From Acidimicrobiaceae bacterium (GTDB lineage: Bacteria; Actinomycetota; Acidimicrobiia; Acidimicrobiales; RAAP-2), in the NCBI GenBank assembly GCA_027315315.1, contig DAHUYG010000002.1:1-64000 (forward strand): 64,000 nt of DNA, given 5' to 3'. Numbering within the stretch: the stretch's first letter is position 1; every line of letters begins with the position of its first letter. The notes beneath the pieces were generated by a model. That model saw only the letters and a list, made by a program, of their open reading frames with translations. It did not search any database and had not been told where the DNA came from. Below, piece after piece: positions 44,072 to 51,484 of the stretch. The position numbers were made by a program, and so were the translations under genes.

Positions 44072-45187
44072 TCAGATGCCGATCCGTTGGGCGAGCAGTT
44101 CGCGGTGGTACGCGGGGTCGCCGAAGAGGAGCTCGGAGGACTTGGCCCGCTTGAAGTAGAGGTGCGCGTCGTGCTCCCAGGTGAACCCGATGCCGCCGTG
44201 GATCTGGATGTTCTCGGCCGCCGCGTGGAAGTAGGCCTCCGAGCAGTACGACTTGGCCAGGCTGGCCACGACCGGCAGCTCGTCGGAGTCCTCGGCGGCG
44301 GCCCAGCCGGCGTAGTAGGCGGCCGACTTGGCCGACTCCACCTCGAGCAGCATGTCGGCGCACTTGTGCTTGATGGCCTGGAAGCTGCCGATCGGGCGGC
44401 CGAACTGGATCCGGTTCTTCGCGTAGTCGACCGAACTGTCGAGGCAGTGCTGGGCCCCGCCGACCTGCTCGGCGGCGAGTGCCACGGCTGCGAGGTCGAG
44501 CGTCTTGGTCAGCCCCTCCGCCGCGCCGCCGTCGGTGCCGATGAGTCGGGCCGGGGTGGACTCGAACACCAGCCGGGCCTGCTTGCGGGTCTGGTCCATG
44601 GTCGGCAGCGAGGTCCGGGTGAGGCCGGCGGCGTCACCCTCGACGGCGAACAGGCTGAGGCCGGCCTTGGTCCGTCCGACGACGAGGATCAGGTTGGCCG
44701 CGTGGCCGTCGATGGCGAAGGACTTGTGCCCGTCCAGCGTCCACGAGCCGCCCGACTCGGTCCCCTGCAACGCGACCCCCTCGAAGTCCCACCGGCCGTT
44801 GTCCTCGGTGATGGCGAGGGTGCCGATCGTCGCGCCCGAGGCGAGGCCGGGGAGGAGGTCCTTCTTGGCCGCGTCGTCCCCCGAGGTGAGCAGGGCGTTG
44901 GTGGCAAGCGCGACCGTGGAGAAGAAGGGGGCGCACAGCAAGGCGTTGCCCATCTCCTCCAAGACGACGATCAGCTCGACGTAGCCGAAGCCAGAGCCGC
45001 CGAACTCCTCGGGGATCGTGAGCGACTGCAGGCCGAGCTGCTCGGCCATCTGGGACCACACCGCGGGGTCGTAGCCGTCCTCGGTCTCCATGAGACGCCG
45101 CACCTCGGTCTCGGGCGACTTCTCCTGAAGGAAACGCCGGACGGCGCTACGAAGCTCCTCCTGCTCCTCACTGAAGGCAAAGTTCAT
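44072..45187 (-). CDS. Acyl-CoA dehydrogenase family protein
   Basis: 371-residue FAD enzyme. N-terminal domain NFAFSEEQEELRSAVRRFL; FAD-binding stretch LAITEDNGRWDF; C-terminal helical domain with RIQFGRPIGSFQAIKHKCADM and IQIHGGIGFTWEHDAHLYFKRAK, both highly characteristic. The catalytic Glu of medium-chain enzymes is not at the usual place near YFKRAKSSELLFGD, as in other steroid/acyl-CoA dehydrogenase subunits of actinobacteria that work as heteromers. ATG 45187 with AAGGGGA upstream. Substrate unknown. Confidence 0.94.
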   Translation of the reverse strand: MNFAFSEEQEELRSAVRRFLQEKSPETEVRRLMETEDGYDPAVWSQMAEQLGLQSLTIPEEFGGSGFGYVELIVVLEEMGNALLCAPFFSTVALATNALLTSGDDAAKKDLLPGLASGATIGTLAITEDNGRWDFEGVALQGTESGGSWTLDGHKSFAIDGHAANLILVVGRTKAGLSLFAVEGDAAGLTRTSLPTMDQTRKQARLVFESTPARLIGTDGGAAEGLTKTLDLAAVALAAEQVGGAQHCLDSSVDYAKNRIQFGRPIGSFQAIKHKCADMLLEVESAKSAAYYAGWAAAEDSDELPVVASLAKSYCSEAYFHAAAENIQIHGGIGFTWEHDAHLYFKRAKSSELLFGDPAYHRELLAQRIGI

Positions 45188-45379
45188 CAGGTCCCCTTGT
45201 TTCTCGCCGGCGACGGGCCGGTCAGGGGCCCGCAACGCCTTCAGGGCCCCGGGCCCCGACGTCTCCTGGGCGCTGTCTACCAGAATTGGCCACCGATGGA
45301 CAACGGGAACGTTCCCACCCCGGGGCTGCCGTGCCCGGTGGGTGTTCCCAGCGCCCCGGCGCTGTGGGATCCTGGGGTC

Positions 45380-45997
45380 GTGCCCGAACTCGTGAGGATC
45401 TGGGAGGACGCCGGCTGCGAGGTGCACCGGATGGTGGTCGGGCCGATGGACAACAACGTCTACGTGCTGCGCTGCCGCCGGAGCGGCCAGGCGCTGCTCG
45501 TCGACGCAGCCAACGAGCACGAGGCGCTCCTCGAGGTGTGCCGGAGCCTCGGGGTCACCCAGGTCGTCGAGACCCACGGGCACTGGGACCACATCCAGGC
45601 GGTCGGCCCGGTCCGCGACGCCGGCATCAGCGTCGCGGTGACGGCCGAGGACGCCGCCATGCTCCCCTCCTACGACCTGCTCTTGGAGGACGACTCGATC
45701 GTCGAGGTGGGCCGGCTCCGGGTCCGCACCATCGCGACCCCCGGGCACACCCCGGGATCGATGTGCTTCGCCGTCGAGGGGACGCCCCTCCTCTTGAGCG
45801 GGGACACCCTGTTCCCGGGCGGTCCCGGGAACACCAAGTTCGAGGGCGGCGACTTTGCGACGATCATCCGGTCCATCGAGCACCGGCTGTTCGGCCGCTT
45901 CGCCGGTGACACCGTCGTGCTGCCCGGCCACGGCGCGTCGACCACCATCGGCGCCGAGTCGCCGCACCTCCAGGAGTGGGTCGACCGGGGCTGGTGA
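45380..45997 (+). CDS. MBL-fold metallo-hydrolase
   Basis: About 205 residues of the metallo-beta-lactamase fold, glyoxalase II-like. Metal motif THGHWDHI (HxHxDH), then TPGHTPGS with His, GDTLFPGGPGNT with the bridging Asp, and the final His in VLPGHGAS. GTG 45380 is preferred because similarity begins there; ATG 45296 would add 28 residues with weaker codon bias. Physiological substrate unknown, possibly a thioester or sulfur-containing compound. 76 bases before the sufC operon. Confidence 0.9.
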   Translation: MPELVRIWEDAGCEVHRMVVGPMDNNVYVLRCRRSGQALLVDAANEHEALLEVCRSLGVTQVVETHGHWDHIQAVGPVRDAGISVAVTAEDAAMLPSYDLLLEDDSIVEVGRLRVRTIATPGHTPGSMCFAVEGTPLLLSGDTLFPGGPGNTKFEGGDFATIIRSIEHRLFGRFAGDTVVLPGHGASTTIGAESPHLQEWVDRGW

Positions 45998-46036
45998 GCA
46001 TCCGGCCCGAATGCGCCCCTGACCAGGGGCCCGACC

Positions 46037-46053
46037 GGTCGGAAAAGTCGACC
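46037..46053 (+). promoter_or_regulatory. Inverted repeat GGTCG-N7-CGACC upstream of sufC
   Basis: Perfect five-base arms separated by gaaaagt, ending seven bases before the -10 box TAGGAT. It occupies the -35 area, a place where a regulator could act. Candidate only. Confidence 0.3.
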
Positions 46054-46060
46054 AAAAAGG

Positions 46061-46066
46061 TAGGAT
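46061..46066 (+). promoter_or_regulatory. -10 box TAGGAT, leaderless sufC-sufS-sufU
   Basis: TAGGAT ends seven bases before ATG 46074; no Shine-Dalgarno in the AT-rich gap. Confidence 0.5.
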
Positions 46067-46073
46067 TTTGACC

Positions 46074-46847
46074 ATGGCCGAGGAGCGAGACCCAGCGCAG
46101 GGTGCGCCCCTGCTCGCAGTCGAGGACCTGCATGCGAGCGCCGAGGGTACCGAGATCCTGCGCGGCATCAGCTTCGAGATCGGCGCCGGCGAGGTGCACG
46201 CGTTGATGGGACCCAACGGGGCCGGAAAGTCGACGCTGGCCAACGTGCTGCTGGGCCACCCCGACTACCGGATCACCGGCGGATCGATCCGCCTGCGAGG
46301 CGAGGACATCACGACCTGGCCGACCGAGGTACGCGGCAAGGCCGGCATGTTCCTCGCGTTCCAGCACCCAGAGGCGCTCGGCGGCGTCTCGGTCACCCAG
46401 TTCCTGCGCCAGGCCATGTCGGCCCGGCGGGGCACCGAGGTCTCCGTGCTCGAGGTCAGGGTGGCGATGACCGAGTGGATGGAGCGGCTCGGCATGGACC
46501 CGGCGTTCGGCGAGCGGTACCTGAACGAGGGGTTCTCCGGCGGCGAGCGCAAGCGCAACGAGATCCTTCAGATGGCCCTGCTCGAGCCCGAGGTGGCGAT
46601 CCTGGACGAGACCGACTCGGGCCTCGATGTCGACGCCCTCGGAGTCGTCGGGCGCGGCGTGACCACGGTGCGTGGCATGCGGCCGGCGATGGGTGTCCTC
46701 GTCGTCACCCACTACCAGCGGATCCTGCGCGACCTCGTCCCCGACCGCGTGCACCTCATGGTGGAAGGTCGCATCGTCGAGAGCGGAGGGGCCGAGCTGG
46801 CCGCCCGGATCGAGTCGGGCGGCTACGAGGAATGGCGCACGCCGTGA
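46074..46847 (+). CDS. sufC: Fe-S cluster assembly ATPase SufC (first copy)
   Basis: ABC-type ATPase energising SufB-SufD scaffold rearrangement. 257 residues. Walker A GPNGAGKST at 46-54, Q-loop FLAFQHPEAL, signature FSGGERKRNEI, Walker B plus catalytic Glu ILDETDSGLDVDAL, H-loop VVTHYQRI. Unlike the usual sufBDC order it is the first gene of sufC-sufS-sufU, with SufB and SufD coming from the convergent operon, which has its own SufC. The two SufC differ clearly in sequence (for example FLAFQHPEALGG here, FLALQHPIEVPG there). GTGA overlap with sufS. Confidence 0.95.
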   Translation: MAEERDPAQGAPLLAVEDLHASAEGTEILRGISFEIGAGEVHALMGPNGAGKSTLANVLLGHPDYRITGGSIRLRGEDITTWPTEVRGKAGMFLAFQHPEALGGVSVTQFLRQAMSARRGTEVSVLEVRVAMTEWMERLGMDPAFGERYLNEGFSGGERKRNEILQMALLEPEVAILDETDSGLDVDALGVVGRGVTTVRGMRPAMGVLVVTHYQRILRDLVPDRVHLMVEGRIVESGGAELAARIESGGYEEWRTP

Positions 46848-48088
46848 GCGTGAAGGATCCCCTCGACGTCGAGGTGCTGCGGAAGGACTTCCCGCTCCTT
46901 GCCCGCACCGTGCACGACCGTCCGATCGTCTACCTCGACTCGGCGTCCTCGTCGCTCCAACCCCGCCAGGTCCTCGCGGCGATGGAGCAGTACTACGAGA
47001 CGACCCATGCGAACGTCCACCGCGGGGTGTACGCGACGGCGGAGGGCGCCACCGAGCTCTACGAGGGGGCACGCCGCAAGGTGGGGCGCTTCATCGGCGC
47101 CCCGGATCCCAAGCGGGAGATCGTCTTCACCAAGAACGCGACCGAGGCCCTCAACCTGGTCGCCAACGCCTGGGGCCGCCGCCACCTGAAGCGGGGCGAC
47201 GCCGTGGTGCTGACCGAGATGGAGCACCACTCGAACCTCGTCCCCTGGCTCATGCTCGCCGAGGCCATCGGGATCGAGCTCCGCTACCTGCCCGTCGACG
47301 CCGACGGGCGCCTGGAGCTGGACGGCCTCGAGCGGGCGCTCGAGGGCGCGCGGGTGCTGGCGGTCAGCGCGATGTCCAACGTGCTCGGGACGATCAACCC
47401 GGTCCCGACCATGGCCGAGGCCGCCCACGCGCACGGGGCAGTGGTGGTGGTCGACGGGGCCCAGTCGGTGCCCCACAGCGTCGTCGACGTGAAGGCACTC
47501 GGCGCCGACTTCCTCGCGTTCTCCGGCCACAAGATGCAGGGTCCGACGGGGATCGGGGTGCTGTGGGGCCGTGCCGAGCTCCTCGAGGACATGGCGCCGT
47601 TCCTCGGTGGTGGCGGCATGATCCTCGACGTCAGGCTGGACCGCTTTACCCCGGCCGAGATCCCTTGGAAGTTCGAGGCGGGGACCCCGCCCATCGCCGA
47701 GGCGGTCGGACTCGCCGCCGCCGTCGACTACCTCCATGGGGTGGGGATGGAGCGCATCGTCGCCCACGAGCGGCTGCTCACCGCGTACGCGATCGACGCC
47801 CTGCACGAACGCCTGGGCGGCGACTGCCGCATCTACGGGCCGCCGGCCGGCGGCGACCGGGGCGGCGTGCTGTCGATCGCCTACCGCGACGTGCACCCCC
47901 ACGACCTCGCCCAGGTGCTCGACCAGTTCGGCGTGTGCGTGCGGCCCGGTCACCACTGCGCAAAGCCCCTGATGCACCGGCTCGGGGTCAACGCCACGGC
48001 CAGGGCCTCGGTGGGCCTCTACAACGACGAGGCCGACATCGACACCCTGATCGAAGGCCTGAGCCACGTCGGTACAGTGTTCGGGTGA
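46844..48088 (+). CDS. sufS: Cysteine desulfurase SufS
   Basis: PLP enzyme mobilising sulfur from cysteine for Fe-S assembly, working with SufU. 414 residues. PLP Lys in SGHKMQGPTGIG; HANVHRGVYATAEGATELYEGAR (split at AEG) and TEMEHHSNLVPW typical of group II; catalytic Cys372 in RPGHHCAKPLM with the preceding HH. The GTG at 46844 overlaps the sufC stop by four bases; an in-frame ATG at 46832 is a possible alternative. SufU follows 25 bases later. Confidence 0.96.
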   Translation: MSVKDPLDVEVLRKDFPLLARTVHDRPIVYLDSASSSLQPRQVLAAMEQYYETTHANVHRGVYATAEGATELYEGARRKVGRFIGAPDPKREIVFTKNATEALNLVANAWGRRHLKRGDAVVLTEMEHHSNLVPWLMLAEAIGIELRYLPVDADGRLELDGLERALEGARVLAVSAMSNVLGTINPVPTMAEAAHAHGAVVVVDGAQSVPHSVVDVKALGADFLAFSGHKMQGPTGIGVLWGRAELLEDMAPFLGGGGMILDVRLDRFTPAEIPWKFEAGTPPIAEAVGLAAAVDYLHGVGMERIVAHERLLTAYAIDALHERLGGDCRIYGPPAGGDRGGVLSIAYRDVHPHDLAQVLDQFGVCVRPGHHCAKPLMHRLGVNATARASVGLYNDEADIDTLIEGLSHVGTVFG

Positions 48089-48113
48089 GCATTCGGGCCC
48101 TTGACGAGGACTG

Positions 48114-48605
48114 ATGCCTGATCTCGAAGAGCTCTACCGGGAGATCATCCTGGACCACTACCGCTCGCCGCGAAACCGCGGCGAGTTGCCGGTCCCCCCC
48201 GCCCACCGGGTCGAGGGCTTCAACCCGCTGTGCGGCGACGAGGTTGTCCTCAGCCTCGAGGTCGCCGACGGCGAGCTGCGGGACATCAAGGTCGCCGGCT
48301 CGGGCTGCTCGATCAGCCAGTCATCGGGGTCGCTCATGTCGGCCGCCGTGAAGGGCCGTCCGCTCTCGGAGGTACGGGAGATGATCAAGACCTTCAAGAC
48401 GATGATGACCGTGCACGAGGCGAGCCTCGGCGACGACCGCACCACGGGCGCCGAGGATGCCGTCGATCCCGAGCCGCTCGACTTCTCGAAGATGGGCGAG
48501 CTGGCGGCCCTCCAGGGCGTCGTGAAGTTCCCCGTGCGCATCAAGTGCGCCACGCTCAGCTGGAACGCGCTGAGCCAGGGGCTCGACGAGGTCGCTTCGA
48601 CCTGA
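48114..48605 (+). CDS. sufU: SufU, zinc-dependent sulfurtransferase partner of SufS
   Basis: Accepts persulfide sulfur from SufS. 163 residues, IscU-fold. Zinc/sulfur ligands Cys40 and Asp42 (NPLCGDE), Cys65 (GSGCSISQSSGSLMS) and Cys145 (IKCATLSW); the roughly 20-residue insertion between the second and third Cys regions typical of SufU over IscU is present. Only ATG 48114 fits; last gene of the operon. A later SufT-type gene, common after sufU in actinobacteria, is absent here. Confidence 0.96.
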   Translation: MPDLEELYREIILDHYRSPRNRGELPVPPAHRVEGFNPLCGDEVVLSLEVADGELRDIKVAGSGCSISQSSGSLMSAAVKGRPLSEVREMIKTFKTMMTVHEASLGDDRTTGAEDAVDPEPLDFSKMGELAALQGVVKFPVRIKCATLSWNALSQGLDEVAST

Positions 48606-48710
48606 GCGATCCGGCCCCCGCGCTCAGCACGGCGTCAAGGGGCCACCGAAGCAGTCCTCTTGGCAATCTCTTCTCGCCTCGGCAGCATCAAGAGCCGGCC
48701 GGTGGCCTTC

Positions 48711-49457
48711 TCAGGCCGGGGTGGCGTACGCGCCGTATCCCGTCGTGTCGAGCTCCTCGGCGAGCTCGGGGCCGCCGTGGGCGACGATCCGGCCGCCCAC
48801 CATCACGTGCACCCGGTCGGCCCGGAGCTCCTCGAGCAGGCGCCGGAAGTGGGTCACCGCGAGCACGCCGAGCCCCCACTCGGTCGTGGCGCGCTCGACC
48901 CGGCGCGCCACGGCGCGCAGCGCGTCGACGTCGAGCCCCGAGTCGATCTCGTCCAAGACGGCGAAGCGCGGCCGGATGACGCCGAGCTGCATGATCTCGT
49001 TGCGCTTGCGCTCCCCGCCCGAGAGGTCCACGTTCATCGCCCGGTCGATCAGCCGACGGTCGAAACCGATCGCGGCCGCCTCCTCGTCGATCGTGCCAGA
49101 GATCTCGGCGCTGCGGGAGGACGCCTCGACCGCCTCCCGCAGCACGTCGCGAACCCGCACGCCGGGCACCTCGATGGGGTGCTGGAGCGCCAGGAACAGC
49201 CCGGCCCGGGCGCGCCGCCAGCTCGGGAGTCCCGTCACGTCGAGCTCCCCGACAGAGATGGTCCCGCCGGTCACCGTCGTCCCCGGGCGGCCCATCAGGG
49301 CGTGGGCGAGCGTGCTCTTCCCCGACCCGTTGGGCCCCATCACGACGTGCACCTCGCCCGGAGCGACCTCGAGATCCACGCCGTGGAGGATCTCGACGCC
49401 GCCGGCCTCGGCCCGCAGTCCCGAGACCCGGAGGGTGTCGGTCCGTCCCGCAGTCAC
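48711..49457 (-). CDS. sufC: Fe-S cluster assembly ATPase SufC (second copy)
   Basis: 248 residues. Walker A GPNGSGKST at 41-49, Q-loop LALQHPIEVPG, signature LSGGERKRNEIM, Walker B VLDEIDSGLDVDAL, H-loop VTHFRRL. Last gene of sufB-(Cys-rich)-sufD-Rieske-sufC; the GTG start overlaps the Rieske stop as GTGA. This is the standard position for actinobacterial SufC, so I take this copy as the ancestral partner of SufB/SufD. It converges on sufU, 105 bases away. The C-terminus matches the usual LDTTGYGAY-type end. Confidence 0.95.
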   Translation of the reverse strand: MTAGRTDTLRVSGLRAEAGGVEILHGVDLEVAPGEVHVVMGPNGSGKSTLAHALMGRPGTTVTGGTISVGELDVTGLPSWRRARAGLFLALQHPIEVPGVRVRDVLREAVEASSRSAEISGTIDEEAAAIGFDRRLIDRAMNVDLSGGERKRNEIMQLGVIRPRFAVLDEIDSGLDVDALRAVARRVERATTEWGLGVLAVTHFRRLLEELRADRVHVMVGGRIVAHGGPELAEELDTTGYGAYATPA

Positions 49458-49771
49458 GGCGTCACCACGATCACGTCGTCGCCCTCCACCTCGACCCCGT
49501 AGACGGGGACCGAGGAGGTCGCCGGCAGCGAGCACGGCTCGCCAGTCTTGAGATCGAAGGTGCTTCCGTGCCGTGGGCACTCGAGCTCGCACTCGTCGGC
49601 CCACACCTCGCCCTCGGAAAGCGAGTAGTCCTCGTGGCTGCAGCGGTCGCCCAACGCGTAGAAGTCCTCGCCGATCCGCACGAGCGCGACGGTCACCCCG
49701 CCTGCCTCGACGCGCCGGGCCTCCCCGGAGGCCAGCTCGTCGCGCTTGCACACCACGGTCCGCCCGCTCAC
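49454..49771 (-). CDS. SUF-associated Rieske [2Fe-2S] ferredoxin
   Basis: 105-residue Rieske-type ferredoxin. Cluster ligands Cys44 and His46 (CSH), Cys65 and His68 (CPRH), separated by the expected spacing. Such proteins are usually annotated as non-heme iron oxygenase ferredoxin subunits but sit between sufD and sufC in many actinobacteria; the role there is not established. GTG start overlaps the sufD stop as GTGA, and the stop overlaps sufC the same way, so expression is tightly coupled to SUF assembly. Confidence 0.94.
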   Translation of the reverse strand: MSGRTVVCKRDELASGEARRVEAGGVTVALVRIGEDFYALGDRCSHEDYSLSEGEVWADECELECPRHGSTFDLKTGEPCSLPATSSVPVYGVEVEGDDVIVVTP

Positions 49772-51066
49772 CGCTCGCCTCCACGCCCAAGGAGCCCCTC
49801 GAGCCGTTGGCCGATGCGCCGGCGCAGCGGGGCCGTGGCCGAGGCGATCGGCGAGCGCTCGACGACGTCGTCGAAGAACCCGAGGACGATGAGCCGCTCG
49901 GCACGCTCGGGCGAGAGCCCGCGCGACTCGAGGTAGTAGCGCTGGTCCTCGCCGACGGGTCCCACGCTTGAGGCGTGGCTGCAGCGCACGTCGTTCTCCT
50001 CGATGTCGAGGTTGGGGACCGAGTCGGCGTGGGCCGTCGGGTCGAGGACCAGGTTGTGGTTGGTTTGCATGGCATCGGAGCGCACCGCGCCGTTGCGGAC
50101 CTTGATGAGCCCGCTGTAGATCGAACGCGACCGTTCGGCCACCGCGCCCTTGCACAGCAGATTGCTGAGAGACCTCGGCGCCGCGTGGTCCTGGAGCGTG
50201 CGCACGTCGTGGACCTGGTCACCCGAACCGAGATAGACGCTCGTGATCTGCGTCGAGCTGCCGTCGCCCAGCGCCGCGACATCGACGCGACAGCGGTCGT
50301 AGTCGGCGCCCAGACCCGCTGTGAAGCTCCGCAACTTCGCGTCGCGCCCGACGGTCGCGGCGAGCCGGCCGATCGACCAGGCACCCATCCCCAGGTCCTG
50401 CACGAGCACGTAGGAGAGCCGGGCCCGGTCGCCGACCACGAGCTCGCCGACCGGCACCACGAGGGCCCGCCCCGCGTCGGGACCGGCCAGGACCTCGACC
50501 ACCTTCACCTCGGCGTCCTCGCCCAGCTGCACGAGGGTCCGGGGGAAGCTGGCCGGTGCCGGCCCGTCGGGGGCCCCGGTCTCGCACCAGTGGACCACGA
50601 CGATCGGCTCTTCGACGACGCAGCGTTCGGGCACCTCGACGACCACGGCATCGGGGGCGAAGCCGTCGTTCAGGGCCACGAAGAAGTCGTCACCGACCAC
50701 CGAGCCGAGGGCAGCCGGCCGTTCGGCGAGGGACGAGGCCGCCCCGAGGACGACGGCGCCGGGGACCCCGGCCCGGGACACCTCGACCACCCTGCCATTG
50801 CGGACCACGACGACGATGCCGGTCCCGAACTCGGCCCCGAGGGCCTGTGCAGCGGCCTCGCCCTCTTCGCCCCGGGCGGGCGCCGAGGGGCGGTACGCCC
50901 CGACGTCGAACCGATCGACCGGCGAGTAGCGCCAGACCTCGGAGCCGTCCGCGGTCGGCGGCACGAGGGTCTCGAGTCGATCGAGCGCATTGGCGCGGCG
51001 GGTCGACATCCACGGGGGGCCGCCGAGGGCGCTCGAGTCCTCCCGGGTGAAGGTTCCGGGCGTCAT
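49768..51066 (-). CDS. sufD: SufD, Fe-S assembly scaffold subunit
   Basis: 432 residues. Beta-helix core shared with SufB; the C-terminal SUF motif (SDAMQTNHNLVLDPTAHADSVPNLDIEENDVRCSHASSVG, here by parts QTNHNLVLD and NDVRCSHASSVG) with the conserved His-Ala-Ser is clear. The N-terminal region (GSEVWRYSPVDRFDVGAYRP) is the usual helical start. ATG 51066, 34 bases after the Cys-rich gene; GTGA overlap with the Rieske gene. Confidence 0.95.
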   Translation of the reverse strand: MTPGTFTREDSSALGGPPWMSTRRANALDRLETLVPPTADGSEVWRYSPVDRFDVGAYRPSAPARGEEGEAAAQALGAEFGTGIVVVVRNGRVVEVSRAGVPGAVVLGAASSLAERPAALGSVVGDDFFVALNDGFAPDAVVVEVPERCVVEEPIVVVHWCETGAPDGPAPASFPRTLVQLGEDAEVKVVEVLAGPDAGRALVVPVGELVVGDRARLSYVLVQDLGMGAWSIGRLAATVGRDAKLRSFTAGLGADYDRCRVDVAALGDGSSTQITSVYLGSGDQVHDVRTLQDHAAPRSLSNLLCKGAVAERSRSIYSGLIKVRNGAVRSDAMQTNHNLVLDPTAHADSVPNLDIEENDVRCSHASSVGPVGEDQRYYLESRGLSPERAERLIVLGFFDDVVERSPIASATAPLRRRIGQRLEGLLGRGGER

Positions 51067-51100
51067 GTCGAGCTCCCGGAGGTGGCCCGGAGCGATCGGG

Positions 51101-51436
51101 TCAGCGGCGGCGGCGGAAGAAGCGCCGGCGGCGGCCAGCCTGCTCGTCGCGAGCCCGGGCCTCGGCCACGGCCTCCTCGGAGATGTCGTTCACGATCGTC
51201 TCGGCGCTCCGCAACACCTCTGACATCTGCTCGACCGGCACCTCGGGCTCGTCCTCGACCGGGGGCTCCACCAGGCTGCCGTGTACCCACCCCGCGTCGG
51301 CCAGGCGCCGCTCGTAGCGCGGGCAGCCCGCCGGACAGCGCCAGGGCGCCTCGGGGGCGAGATCCAGGACGCAGAAGCGGGCCACCTCGCCCGAGGCGTA
51401 GGTCCTGCTCTGGAAGTGCTTGCACTCCTCGCGCAT
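51101..51436 (-). CDS. SUF-operon Cys-rich small protein of unknown function
   Basis: 111 residues, between sufB and sufD, gaps 48 and 34 bases, so surely in the operon. Four Cys (5, 22, 34, 38) and His7 lie in the first 40 residues: CKHF, RFCVLD, RCPAGCPRY. The spacing fits a zinc or Fe-S site. The remainder is acidic (EPPVEDEPEVPVE), then helical, ending with a run RRRRFFRRRR. No known family comes to mind. ATG 51436 chosen; GTG 51442 adds two residues. Might bind a metal or a nascent cluster, but that is inference. Confidence 0.85.
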   Translation of the reverse strand: MREECKHFQSRTYASGEVARFCVLDLAPEAPWRCPAGCPRYERRLADAGWVHGSLVEPPVEDEPEVPVEQMSEVLRSAETIVNDISEEAVAEARARDEQAGRRRRFFRRRR

Positions 51437-51484
51437 CGGCACGGCACCATCGTGCCACCCGGTCCGCGTCGCGGTGACACCGGC

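Noticed and set aside
48606-48710. Terminator between convergent sufU and second sufC
   Set aside because: Only a GGCCACC/GGTGGCC pair with a loop of about 60 bases was found; not a compact terminator hairpin.
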